7,347 bases of DNA from assembly GCA_017630995.1 (NCBI GenBank), contig JAGBUD010000050.1, forward strand, positions 1-7,347. The letters are read 5' to 3'. The translations under genes were made by a program, and so were the position numbers. Positions 1-6,702 of the stretch are shown in pieces. Within the stretch, counting starts at the first letter, position 1; each line of letters begins with the position of its first letter. This stretch comes from Clostridia bacterium. Its GTDB lineage: Bacteria > Bacillota_A > Clostridia > Oscillospirales > CAG-272. The notes beneath the pieces were generated by a model that saw only the letters and a list, made by a program, of their open reading frames with translations, had not been told where the DNA came from and did not search any database.

Positions 1-1812
1 CTCTTGCTGAACGTATCCTATCTGTGCGCGGTACTGCGAAAGGTTAAAATTCTTTATGTTATGTCCGTCAACGAGTATTTCACCCGAGTATCCGTCATAA
101 AATCTCATCAATAGGTTAACGAGCGTTGATTTTCCGGATCCCGTTGTACCGACTATACCGACAACCTCACCGGGATTTATCGTAAGGGTTACGTCGTCAA
201 GTACCTTTTTGGTTCTGTCGAACGAAAATCCAACGTGAAGAAACTCGATTTTGCCTTTAAGATTATCGGGAACGGTGTGTGATTCTGCTTGCGTTTCGGG
301 CTCTGCTTCAAGTATATCAAGTATTTTTTCGGTTGAAGCGAGTGCGCTTTGGAATGAATCCGAAAGGTTTGCAAAAAACGTAACGGGGTTATAGAACATA
401 GAGGCGTAGGAAATAAGCGAAACGATAAGACCTGCTGAAAAGCCGTCCTCGCCCGCAATAACCTTTGTTCCGCCTATGCTCCATATAATAAGCGAGCCGC
501 AGGTTACCATAAACGAGATTATTTGGGGGAAAGCGGTTGCTATTTTTCCTATCTTGAGGTCCATTTTGAGCCATTCGTTGTTCTTTTCCTCAAAATTGCT
601 TGCCGAGCGTTCCTCGCCCGAGAAAGATTTGATTACCTTTATGCAAGGTATGCTGTCTGCAAGAGTTGCGAAAACCGCAGACCATCTGCGCCATATTCTT
701 CTGTAGTAGGGGCGTATTTTAAGCGAGAAAATTCTAGTTGCCACTACGATGAAAAGAACGGGTATAAGTGAGTAAAGAGTTAACACGGGGTTGAGGGTAA
801 GCATTATTATAATGATTCCCACGAGCTGAAATGCGTGAACAACCGCTTCCTGTGTTATTCTTAACATAAACTGCTGAAGCGTTGCTGAATCGCCTGCAAT
901 TCGGTTAATTACGGATCCCGTCGAGGTTTTATCGTAAAACTTCATCGGAAGATACTGCGCCTTGAGATATATGTCGTTTCTCATAGCGGCGACCGCTTTG
1001 TCACCGACGGTACGCATAAGGTAAGCACGCAATATACCTATTCCGTATTGGAAAATATACGTCGAAAGAAGGAATGCTATCATAACGAAAAGCAGCTTTG
1101 TCGAATTCGGTCCAACACTCTCGGAAAGAGTGTTTAGAAGCCCAATATTTGACACGCCCTTGCCTCCGGGGAAAACAACGTCAACGATAAAGCCTGTTAT
1201 CATCGGCGGAATCAAGGCAAGTGCCGTGGTTGTGAGCGAAAGCAAAATACAGAGAAGAATTCTCCTTGTTTGCGGCTTTATGTATTTTGAGAGCTGCTTT
1301 ACTATCTTGAATTTTGAGCGGCACATAATACATTCTGCGCCCGGGTGCAAGAGCGTTCTTCCGCATTTTGGGCAAACGCTGAGCGCGCGTTCAAAGGTAA
1401 CCGCAATAATTGCAAGCTCCTCGTTTCTGTTGCAGTTTTCCTCTTTGAGATGATTTATAAAGAGCGCGGCAGCATCGCAAAGAGAAGCAACGGAGTAGGT
1501 GTATCGGAAAAATATTTTTCTCTTTCCGTCGGGCATTATTGCCGAAAGCGTCGCATTTCCGTACATTCGCTTTGAAACGACGTCCTTCATGTCCGAAAAC
1601 ATAAAACGACTCTCTTCACCCGTGTTTTCGTCAAAATAAATGACGGAATCCCAGGTGAAAATAAGAGCCGTTTTTGAATATCTGCCTTTGAGGTTCAAAT
1701 CTCCGACAATAACAAACAAAACCTCGTTGCCGTTTTCGGTTTCTTTGTCAATAATTGCGTTTGCGCCGTCGGGAATCGCTTTGTTCTTTAGAATTAAAGA
1801 ATCGGTGGTCAT
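1..1812 (-). CDS. ABC exporter half-transporter (permease-ATPase fusion) with N-terminal zinc-ribbon extension, 3' end cut by window edge
   Basis: The frame is open from the ATG at 1812 to the window edge, giving 604 residues without a stop. Residues 1-145 are a soluble extension, beta-rich then helical (NHLKEEN near 120), possibly PH-like (inference). A CPKC...CIMC zinc ribbon follows (C147, C150, C161, C164). The exporter core starts near 180 with about six membrane segments (183-211, 240-262, 325-342, 343-363, 427-447, 457-478). The ATPase domain starts near 520, with A-loop aromatic F531, Walker A GTTGSGKST (555-563, K561) and Q-loop Q603. The signature motif, Walker B and H-loop lie beyond the window. 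Members of this family work as dimers that export lipids, peptides or drugs using ATP; the substrate here is unknown. The start is supported by AAAGGCGG 8 bases upstream. The gene has its own promoter, so it need not be cotranscribed with polA. Confidence 0.93.
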   Translation of the reverse strand, partial: MTTDSLILKNKAIPDGANAIIDKETENGNEVLFVIVGDLNLKGRYSKTALIFTWDSVIYFDENTGEESRFMFSDMKDVVSKRMYGNATLSAIMPDGKRKIFFRYTYSVASLCDAAALFINHLKEENCNRNEELAIIAVTFERALSVCPKCGRTLLHPGAECIMCRSKFKIVKQLSKYIKPQTRRILLCILLSLTTTALALIPPMITGFIVDVVFPGGKGVSNIGLLNTLSESVGPNSTKLLFVMIAFLLSTYIFQYGIGILRAYLMRTVGDKAVAAMRNDIYLKAQYLPMKFYDKTSTGSVINRIAGDSATLQQFMLRITQEAVVHAFQLVGIIIIMLTLNPVLTLYSLIPVLFIVVATRIFSLKIRPYYRRIWRRWSAVFATLADSIPCIKVIKSFSGEERSASNFEEKNNEWLKMDLKIGKIATAFPQIISFMVTCGSLIIWSIGGTKVIAGEDGFSAGLIVSLISYASMFYNPVTFFANLSDSFQSALASTEKILDILEAEPETQAESHTVPDNLKGKIEFLHVGFSFDRTKKVLDDVTLTINPGEVVGIVGTTGSGKSTLVNLLMRFYDGYSGEILVDGHNIKNFNLSQYRAQIGYVQQE

Positions 1813-1895
1813 AATTTTCCCCGCCTTTCTTTTTTCAGTGTTCTGTGGGTGCGCAAGTCATATGCGCGATAAAACCATCGTTTTTTAGTTACCTC

Positions 1896-1924
1896 ATAAT
1901 ACCATAGAAGTAAAAATAATGCAA
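1896..1924 (-). promoter_or_regulatory. Sigma-A-type promoter for the ABC exporter gene
   Basis: Read on the minus strand, a -35 box TTGCAT (1924-1919) and a -10 box TATTAT (1901-1896) are separated by exactly 17 bases. The spacer ends in TGG, giving an extended -10 TGn element. Transcription would start near 1889, leaving a 5' leader of about 77 nt before the ATG at 1812. That leader contains a small GCGCA/TGCGC hairpin but no clear riboswitch or attenuator. Confidence 0.7.
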
Positions 1925-2063
1925 TACAAAGATATAAATAAGTCAAAATATTATTAGTACTTTAAAAGGAGCAATATAATGTCAATATAGTTCAACTTTA
2001 AAAAAGTGCTCAACACCATAGCTGTGCGGCTGAAAATCCTCGTTATATTAAGATTGCATAAGG
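1925..2063. other. AT-rich intergenic stretch without a convincing gene
   Basis: No protein of believable length is encoded on either strand. It holds a plus-strand AAAAGGAG (1964-1971) seven bases before an ATG that stops after three codons, a TATAAT (1975-1980) with no good -35 partner, a small ACTTT/AAAGT hairpin, and a six-T run on the minus strand. A short non-coding RNA ending at the hairpin at 2064-2104 is possible but not shown. Confidence 0.5.
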
Positions 2064-2104
2064 AAACGGCATAAGCGCTGCTTTTGACACCGCTTATGCC
2101 GTTT
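2064..2104. terminator. Strong 14-bp hairpin, probable (bidirectional) intrinsic terminator downstream of polA
   Basis: A perfect inverted repeat, AAACGGCATAAGCG at 2064-2077 and its complement at 2091-2104, encloses a 13-base loop. On the minus strand it lies about 50 bases after the polA stop and is followed by TTTCCTTAT. On the plus strand it is followed by TTTTATTCT, a slightly better U-tract. Either direction is plausible. The obvious role is to end the polA transcript, since the next minus-strand gene has its own promoter. Confidence 0.7.
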
Positions 2105-2119
2105 TATTCTGTTATGTCC

Positions 2120-2140
2120 AAATGCGACAGTATCGCATTT
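2120..2140. terminator. Small 8-bp hairpin just after the polA stop codon
   Basis: AAATGCGA (2120-2127) and TCGCATTT (2133-2140) form a perfect 8-bp stem with a 5-base loop, 16 bases past the polA stop. In the polA direction it is followed only by GGAC after the stem's own T-run, so it is a weak terminator by itself. It may be an RNA-stabilising 3' hairpin or the first half of a tandem terminator with the stem at 2064-2104. Confidence 0.4.
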
Positions 2141-2156
2141 TCCTTGAAGTGTTAGG

Positions 2157-4700
2157 TTATTCTTGGTCCAGCCAATTTTTTCCCGACGTGACGTCTGCTG
2201 TTAGCGGAATAGAAAGGGAAACTGCATTTTCCATCTCTCTTTTTATTATTTCCTTGCAAGCGTCAACCTTTTCGTCGGGCACCTCAACTATAATCTCATC
2301 GTGAACCTGCATAATGAGCTTTGCCTCGGGCAACTCTTCCTTGAGCGCCTTGTGCACCTTAATCATTGAAAGCTTCATTATGTCGGCAGCTGCACCTTGA
2401 ATGGGCGCGTTCATGGCAACTCGCTTTCCAAATGCGCGTAAATTTCCGTTTTGTGAAGCAAGTTCGGGAATGTATCTTCTTCTTCCGAGGGGAGTGGTGG
2501 TGTATCCATTTTCCTCTGCTTCCTTAACTACGCGCTCGAGATATTCGGCAATGCCGAGGTAGTTTAGGTGATAGCTCTTTATATAGTTCGTGGCTTCCTT
2601 TGCCGTTGTTCCTATATCCTTTGCAAGCGAAAAACCGCTTATTCCGTAAACAATTCCGAAATTGACTGCCTTTGCGCGTTTTCTCATCTCCTCGTTAACT
2701 GCCTCTTCGGGAACTCCGAAAACCGCAGAAGCGGTTTTTCTGTGTATATCGGCGCCCTCTCTGAAAGCGTTACACATCGCGTAATCGTCCGAAATGTGAG
2801 CAAGAAGTCGAAGCTCTATTTGTGAGTAGTCGGCGTCAACTAACGAATATCCATCGTCTGCGATGAAGTATTTTCTCATCTGTCTGCCCATCTTCGTTTT
2901 AATCGGAATGTTTTGAAGATTGGGGTCTTGGCTTGAAAGGCGTCCCGTTGCGGTAAGAGCTTGCTTAAACTCCGTGTGTATTCTGCCGTTTTCATCTGCC
3001 ACGGCGGGCATAGCGGAAGCATAAGTGCCTATAAGCTTCGTCACCTGTCGGTATTCCAAAATGTCGTCTATTATGGGGGAGTATGCGCGAAGCTCGTCGA
3101 GCGTTTCCGCATCGGTTGAATAACCGCTTTTCGTCTTTTTCTTGACGGGCAATCCGAGATCAACGAAAAGAACCTCTCCGAGCTGTTTTGGGGAATTTAT
3201 ATTGAATTCCTTGCCCGCTTGCATATATATGCTTTCTTTAAGTCCGTCTGCAAGCGTTGAAAGTGCGGCGGAATATTCGAGCATTCCCTCGGTATTTATT
3301 TTGAAGCCATGCTCCTCCATCTCTGCAAGAATAGGTATAAGGGGCAGCTCGATTTCGTCCAGAAGCTTCTCCATATTCTGCTCGCAAAGCTTTTGTCGCA
3401 GAATGGGCTCAAGCTCATATATTACCTCGGGGCAAGGGGAATTTCTTTCCACCGTGACCGAAATGAACATTGAAGCGAGTGATTCTATGCTCGGCTCGGA
3501 GCTTGACGGATTGAGGAGATATGCGTAGAGCATAAGGTCAAGAAATCTTGTTTTCTTGCCTATTGAAATGCCGCTTTTGTGAAGCTTATGAATCAGTTTC
3601 TTTGCATCGAAGCAAATAACCGTTGAATTTGCGAAAATTTCGGAAAGTTCAGATATTTCGCCCAAAAATACCGTGTTGGTTTCGATTTTGTTATATAAAT
3701 ATACACCGCAATCGTCGAGTGAGATGGCGAATTTGTTGCCTATAGAAGCTATGATTTGCGCCGCACTCATTTCTTTGTAGCTTGCGTTTTTTTGAACGCA
3801 CTCGTGTTCCGATTCTTCGGATTTTTGGACCTCTCCCGTAAGAGAAAATTTTGTTATCAAGGAGTTTAATTCAAGCTCGGTGAATTTCTTGTAGAGCCCC
3901 GCACGGTCAAATCCCGTGTACGCAATATCGTCTAGAGTAACCCCAACGGGTGCCTTTGTTTCAATCGTTGCGAGCGTGCGCGAGAGATATGCGTTTTCCT
4001 TGTCGCGCAGCAGCTTTTCGCGAACGCCCTTTGAAATTTCTTTTGAGTCTATATTTTTGTATATTGCATCGAGCGAGCCGAAAAGCTTGATTAGGTTAGC
4101 CGCTGTCTTTTCGCCAACTCCAGCAACTCCGGGAATGTTATCGGAGCTATCGCCCATCAAGGCTTTCATATCCACAAACGCGGACGGGGAAATTCCGTAT
4201 TTTTCGGAAAATTCTTTCTCGTGCATAACGAACGTATCCGAATTTGATGCCAAAAGGACGGTGGTTTTCTCGTCTATGAGCTGAAGCAGATCACGGTCAC
4301 CCGAAAGAATATAGCTCTCAAGCTCCTCGCCCTCGGTGTGAGCCATTTTTGCAATAGTTCCTTGTATGTCGTCCGCCTCGTATCCGGGAAGCTCAAGGAT
4401 TTTAAATCCCATAAGTGCAAGACATTCCTTTGCGTCGGCGAACTGCGCGAGAAGATCCTCGGGGGTGGGGTGTCTTCCTTGCTTGTATCCGTCGTACATT
4501 TTGTGGCGGAAGGTCGGAATTTTTAGGTCAAAGGCAACCGCTGCGTAATCCGGCTTGACTGCGTTAAGCTGTCTTGATATAATATTTATCATTCCGTAAA
4601 TAGCATTTGTCGGCTTTCCGCTCTTTGTGCTTAACGGTCTTACTCCGTAGAAAGCGCGATTTATAATGCTGTTACCGTCAATTACCAGTATTTTCTTCAT
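2157..4700 (-). CDS. polA: DNA polymerase I (5' nuclease plus polymerase; proofreading domain degenerate)
   Basis: This 847-residue protein has the full family A order. The 5' nuclease domain (1 to about 290) shows VIDGN (D8), YEADD (107-111), GDRDLLQL (134-141), MGDSSDNIPG (182-191) and a helix-hairpin-helix GVGEKTA. Residues about 305-445 form the 3'-5' exonuclease fold, but its acidic residues look lost: FAISLDD stands where active enzymes have FDTET, and a His replaces the second-motif Asp. The polymerase domain has motif A DADYSQIEL (D624), motif B R673...K677...F681...Y685 and motif C QVHDE (D801). It fills repair gaps and removes Okazaki primers in the cytoplasm. I chose the ATG at 4700, matching the usual MKKILVIDGN start, with AAAAAGGA 8 bases upstream. 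An in-frame ATG 11 codons earlier (4733) lies inside the upstream gene and is unlikely. The start overlaps the upstream gene's end by 23 bases. Confidence 0.98.
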   Translation of the reverse strand: MKKILVIDGNSIINRAFYGVRPLSTKSGKPTNAIYGMINIISRQLNAVKPDYAAVAFDLKIPTFRHKMYDGYKQGRHPTPEDLLAQFADAKECLALMGFKILELPGYEADDIQGTIAKMAHTEGEELESYILSGDRDLLQLIDEKTTVLLASNSDTFVMHEKEFSEKYGISPSAFVDMKALMGDSSDNIPGVAGVGEKTAANLIKLFGSLDAIYKNIDSKEISKGVREKLLRDKENAYLSRTLATIETKAPVGVTLDDIAYTGFDRAGLYKKFTELELNSLITKFSLTGEVQKSEESEHECVQKNASYKEMSAAQIIASIGNKFAISLDDCGVYLYNKIETNTVFLGEISELSEIFANSTVICFDAKKLIHKLHKSGISIGKKTRFLDLMLYAYLLNPSSSEPSIESLASMFISVTVERNSPCPEVIYELEPILRQKLCEQNMEKLLDEIELPLIPILAEMEEHGFKINTEGMLEYSAALSTLADGLKESIYMQAGKEFNINSPKQLGEVLFVDLGLPVKKKTKSGYSTDAETLDELRAYSPIIDDILEYRQVTKLIGTYASAMPAVADENGRIHTEFKQALTATGRLSSQDPNLQNIPIKTKMGRQMRKYFIADDGYSLVDADYSQIELRLLAHISDDYAMCNAFREGADIHRKTASAVFGVPEEAVNEEMRKRAKAVNFGIVYGISGFSLAKDIGTTAKEATNYIKSYHLNYLGIAEYLERVVKEAEENGYTTTPLGRRRYIPELASQNGNLRAFGKRVAMNAPIQGAAADIMKLSMIKVHKALKEELPEAKLIMQVHDEIIVEVPDEKVDACKEIIKREMENAVSLSIPLTADVTSGKNWLDQE

Positions 4701-5865
4701 CTTGAGATTCCTTTTTATCGTTTGAAAAAGCACCGCTTTCTTCGGTAAATTCTTTTTCGATAACTTCGTCTAAAATTTGATTTGGCTCTGCCGCAACTTC
4801 TTCGGCTTCGCTTGTGATTTCCGTATCGGCAGCTTCTTCGTTTTCGATTTCGTCAATAGATATCTGATTTTCGTCGGAAGCTATCTCTTGATCCTCTTCA
4901 AGGGGGGCGTCGTCTTGTGCTTCGGTGCGGTTAATTTCGGCATCTCTGGTATCGGAAAGGGCGCGAAGCTTTAGGGAAATGGGGGATTCCTTCTTCTCCG
5001 TAAGGTGTGCCGTCAAAAACAGCTTTGATGTGATGAACACAAAAAGCGCCAACGTTAAAATCAATTCCTCGGCAGATGCGGCAAGAGGATTTTTCGTTAT
5101 AAAATACATAACCAAATTGGGTATAGACGCATAACCCGTCAAAATCGCACCGATGAGTCCAAATGCGATATATAAACGCCATTTTTCTCTTCCAAGCGAA
5201 AGCCTGATTTCGTAAAGGAAGAATATTGCGGCGAAAAGATATGCAAGCTCGTTTGTTATTTTGATAGGCGAATTCATGGAAAAGCTGTTATCAAAATAAA
5301 TGTAAGCGGCATAAAAAGCAAGGAAGAGAACTATCGTAAGTCCGAATTTTGCGCGTCTTATGCTCACGCTTCTTATGAATATCGTATTCAAAATAAGATA
5401 CACAATTGAAAGTGCTGCGGTTACAAAAACAAGGATTGCTATTGCGGCTTGCAGCCAGTCTGTTGCGGCTATATAATCAGATAAAGGAATTCCGACCGTC
5501 TTGCCAAAATTTATATAACGCTCAAGCGCGATTACGATTTTTTCAAGAAAATCGTTTGCTCTAAAGAAAAATTTAACTGCAAGGGGGATTATTGTTGCAC
5601 CTAAAATAGCGCTGGGAATATAGTTCGCGGGCGAAGAAAAGGAGGGGATAAGCTTTAAGTCCTTTTTTTCAACCCATATATATATAAGGAAGAAAAATGA
5701 TGCAAAAGCAACGGAAAGCCATGCCGCACTTCCGAGTATTTTATTCGTAAAATATCCTTCCGCGTAGAAAAATCCGAGTCCTACGGTCTTAAGCACCACC
5801 GATACGGTCAGTGCGATTATAAAAATGGGCAGATAAATTCCCAAAAGGTGCGCCTTGTTTTTCAT
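4678..5865 (-). CDS. Unrecognised polytopic membrane protein with long acidic C-terminal tail
   Basis: I do not recognise this family. From the ATG at 5865 it is 395 residues. About eight hydrophobic segments can be seen (roughly 5-27, 45-64, 83-101, 138-163, 174-191, 206-220, 231-248, 267-288). A Lys/Arg-containing linker leads to a tail at 314-395 in which 31 of 82 residues are Asp or Glu; it is probably cytoplasmic and disordered (inference). A conserved-looking LYEIRLSLGREKW stretch joins segments 6 and 7. An in-frame ATG at 5886 adds seven residues (MKDLESP) but has no ribosome binding site and sits against a TATAAT. The ATG at 5865 has AAGGA 13 bases and TGGA 7 bases upstream and begins MKNKAHLLG, a natural Lys-rich lead into segment 1. 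The gene is first in a unit with polA, overlapping it by 23 bases. Its function is unknown and the start is moderately certain. Confidence 0.85.
   Translation of the reverse strand: MKNKAHLLGIYLPIFIIALTVSVVLKTVGLGFFYAEGYFTNKILGSAAWLSVAFASFFFLIYIWVEKKDLKLIPSFSSPANYIPSAILGATIIPLAVKFFFRANDFLEKIVIALERYINFGKTVGIPLSDYIAATDWLQAAIAILVFVTAALSIVYLILNTIFIRSVSIRRAKFGLTIVLFLAFYAAYIYFDNSFSMNSPIKITNELAYLFAAIFFLYEIRLSLGREKWRLYIAFGLIGAILTGYASIPNLVMYFITKNPLAASAEELILTLALFVFITSKLFLTAHLTEKKESPISLKLRALSDTRDAEINRTEAQDDAPLEEDQEIASDENQISIDEIENEEAADTEITSEAEEVAAEPNQILDEVIEKEFTEESGAFSNDKKESQDEENTGN
4709..4716 (-). promoter_or_regulatory. Ribosome binding site that sets the polA start
   Basis: AAAAAGGA on the minus strand sits 8 bases before the ATG at 4700 and inside the coding sequence of the upstream membrane protein. 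It supports the shorter polA start over the in-frame ATG at 4733. Ribosomes ending the upstream gene terminate just past the polA start, so coupling is likely. Confidence 0.75.
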
Positions 5866-5890
5866 TGGTGATTCCAAATCCTTCATTTAT

Positions 5891-5896
5891 ATTATA
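5891..5896 (-). promoter_or_regulatory. Likely -10 box of the membrane protein-polA unit
   Basis: TATAAT on the minus strand is a perfect -10 hexamer. The sequence 17 bases upstream (AATGTG) is a poor -35, so the promoter call is tentative. If it is used, transcription starts at about 5884, on top of the first in-frame ATG, which favours translation from the second ATG at 5865. Confidence 0.4.
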
Positions 5897-5906
5897 TATA
5901 GGTTAT

Positions 5907-5936
5907 TTTACAACACATTTGTTAATAAATTGTAAA
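5907..5936. repeat. 7-bp inverted repeat upstream of the membrane protein gene
   Basis: TTTACAA (5907-5913) and TTGTAAA (5930-5936) are perfect complements separated by 16 bases, with a weaker ATTT/AAAT dyad inside. The position, just upstream of the putative -10 at 5891-5896, would suit an operator. In such AT-rich sequence a 7-bp match could also be chance. Confidence 0.35.
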
Positions 5937-6105
5937 CAAAACCCTTTATTGAGAAAAAAAGTTTTATAAAAAAGAGAAAAAACAGGGCTCCGAGCGGTTG
6001 AAACGTCAAAAAGAAAAATAAAACTTTTGTGAATGTTGCACAAAAAAATGGTGGTGATTTCGTGAAAATTCTTAGAATATTTTTGAGTTTTTTTGCAAAA
6101 AACTA

Positions 6106-6134
6106 TTGAAATTTAAAGAATTATAATGTATAAT
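6106..6134 (+). promoter_or_regulatory. Strong sigma-A-type promoter of the S10 operon
   Basis: TTGAAA (6106-6111) and TATAAT (6129-6134) are separated by 17 bases, matching the housekeeping consensus in 11 of 12 positions. A second TATAAT lies 7 bases earlier (6122-6127) but has poor spacing. A/T-tracts directly upstream fit an UP element, as expected for a growth-rate-controlled ribosomal operon. Transcription should start near 6140-6142, giving a leader of about 250 nt before rpsJ. Confidence 0.85.
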
Positions 6135-6140
6135 ATAAGG

Positions 6141-6393
6141 GCTTGATATGCGATGAAGCGGGAGGTGGCTACCCATGAGGTAGGGAATTTCCGTGGAGTA
6201 TGTCCGATATTTAACCGGGCGAATTAAGAGTAGTTATGCCTAAATGGCAGGCTGTGTTCGTTGTCGGTTCCGACGGTCGCGCTTGACTGTCTGAACTGAT
6301 TTTGTTGGTGCAACTTTGAAACGCACGGCACAGTGTAAAACCTCTCGCCCTTCTTAAAACGGTTGAGCAATACGTAAAAAGGAGGACAACAAA
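6141..6393 (+). ncRNA. Structured 5' leader RNA of the S10 operon (candidate ribosomal-protein autoregulatory leader)
   Basis: By eye the leader folds into two domains. The first pairs 6158-6164 with 6188-6194 (three G-U pairs), followed inward by CTACC/GGTAG (6169-6173, 6179-6183) with a 5-base loop. The second is closed by GGGCGA/TCGCCC (6217-6222, 6345-6350). Inside it are a TGCC/GGCA hairpin (6237-6249), and a stem 6251-6258 with 6327-6334 that encloses TTGTCG/CGACGG (6261-6276) and GTTG/CAAC (6304-6314). All these helices are nested and compatible. No hairpin followed by a U-tract precedes rpsJ, so control, if any, is more likely translational than by intrinsic attenuation. In Escherichia coli L4 binds the S10 leader; the ligand here is unknown. 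No energies or alignments were computed. Confidence 0.6.
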
Positions 6394-6702
6394 ATGGCAC
6401 AGGGAAAAATCAGAGTAAGACTCAAGAGCTACGATTCCACTATCATTGATGCGGCTGCACAGAAGATAGTTGAGGTAGCTAAGAGAAACGGAAGCAGAGT
6501 CAGCGGTCCTATTCCGCTTCCTACCGACAAAGAGATTGTTACTATCTTGAGAGCGGTTCACAAGTACAAGGACAGCCGTGAGCAGTTCGAGATGCGCACG
6601 CACAAGAGACTTATCGATATCCTTGACCCCCAGCAGAAGACTGTAGAGGCTCTTATGAGCATCGAGCTTCCTGCAGGAGTTGAGATTGAGATAAAGGCGT
6701 AA
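6394..6702 (+). CDS. rpsJ: Small ribosomal subunit protein S10
   Basis: This complete 102-residue protein has the standard length for S10. It has the expected landmarks: the start [19 protein letters not shown], the loop region [11 protein letters not shown] (residues 37-47), [17 protein letters not shown] (residues 56-72), and the ending [12 protein letters not shown]10 sits in the head of the 30S subunit. The long basic loop is the part that in other bacteria contacts NusB/NusG during antitermination. The start is certain, with AAGGAGG (6379-6385) 8 bases before the ATG. It is the first gene of the S10 operon, behind its own promoter and a long structured leader, and is followed after 99 bases by rplC. 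The stop codon lies in the loop of a small AGGC-GTAA-GCCT hairpin. Confidence 0.99.
   Translation: MAQGKIRVRLKSYDSTIIDAAAQKIVEVAKRNGSRVSGPIPLPTDKEIVTILRAVHKYKDSREQFEMRTHKRLIDILDPQQKTVEALMSIELPAGVEIEIKA

Larger units (their letters stand above)
5866..6105. other. Divergent AT-rich regulatory region between the polA unit and the S10 operon
   Basis: This non-coding stretch is dominated by A- and T-tracts. It holds a probable minus-strand -10 (TATAAT at 5896-5891) with no clean -35, and a 7-bp inverted repeat (5907-5936). A 15-codon plus-strand mini-ORF with a good ribosome binding site lies at 6062-6109. The T- and A-runs just upstream of 6106 could act as an UP element for the S10 promoter. 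No longer gene is evident on either strand. Confidence 0.6.

Noticed and set aside
1979..1990. ATG with a good AAAAGGAG upstream as a plus-strand gene
   Set aside because: The frame stops after three codons (M-S-I); no believable product, though it is noted in the small-RNA finding.
2084..2110. TTGACA followed by TATTCT as a plus-strand promoter
   Set aside because: The spacing is 15 bases, the -35 lies in the loop and the -10 in the tail of the strong hairpin, and no plus-strand gene follows.
3142..3528. 128-codon plus-strand open frame inside polA
   Set aside because: It is antisense to PolA and its translation is Ser/Ile-rich with no recognisable domain.
4701..4733. Upstream in-frame ATG giving polA an 11-residue extension
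   Set aside because: The extension MLFQTIKRNLK is not part of the conserved PolA start, and the AAAAAGGA site clearly serves the ATG at 4700.
5935..6000. T-rich run after a GC-containing patch on the minus strand as a terminator
   Set aside because: The preceding stem is only three to four pairs (GCT/AGC), too weak, and it would not follow any minus-strand gene in the window.
6211..6603. 130-codon minus-strand open frame across the S10 leader and rpsJ
   Set aside because: It is antisense to a certain ribosomal protein gene and its structured leader, and its translation resembles no protein.
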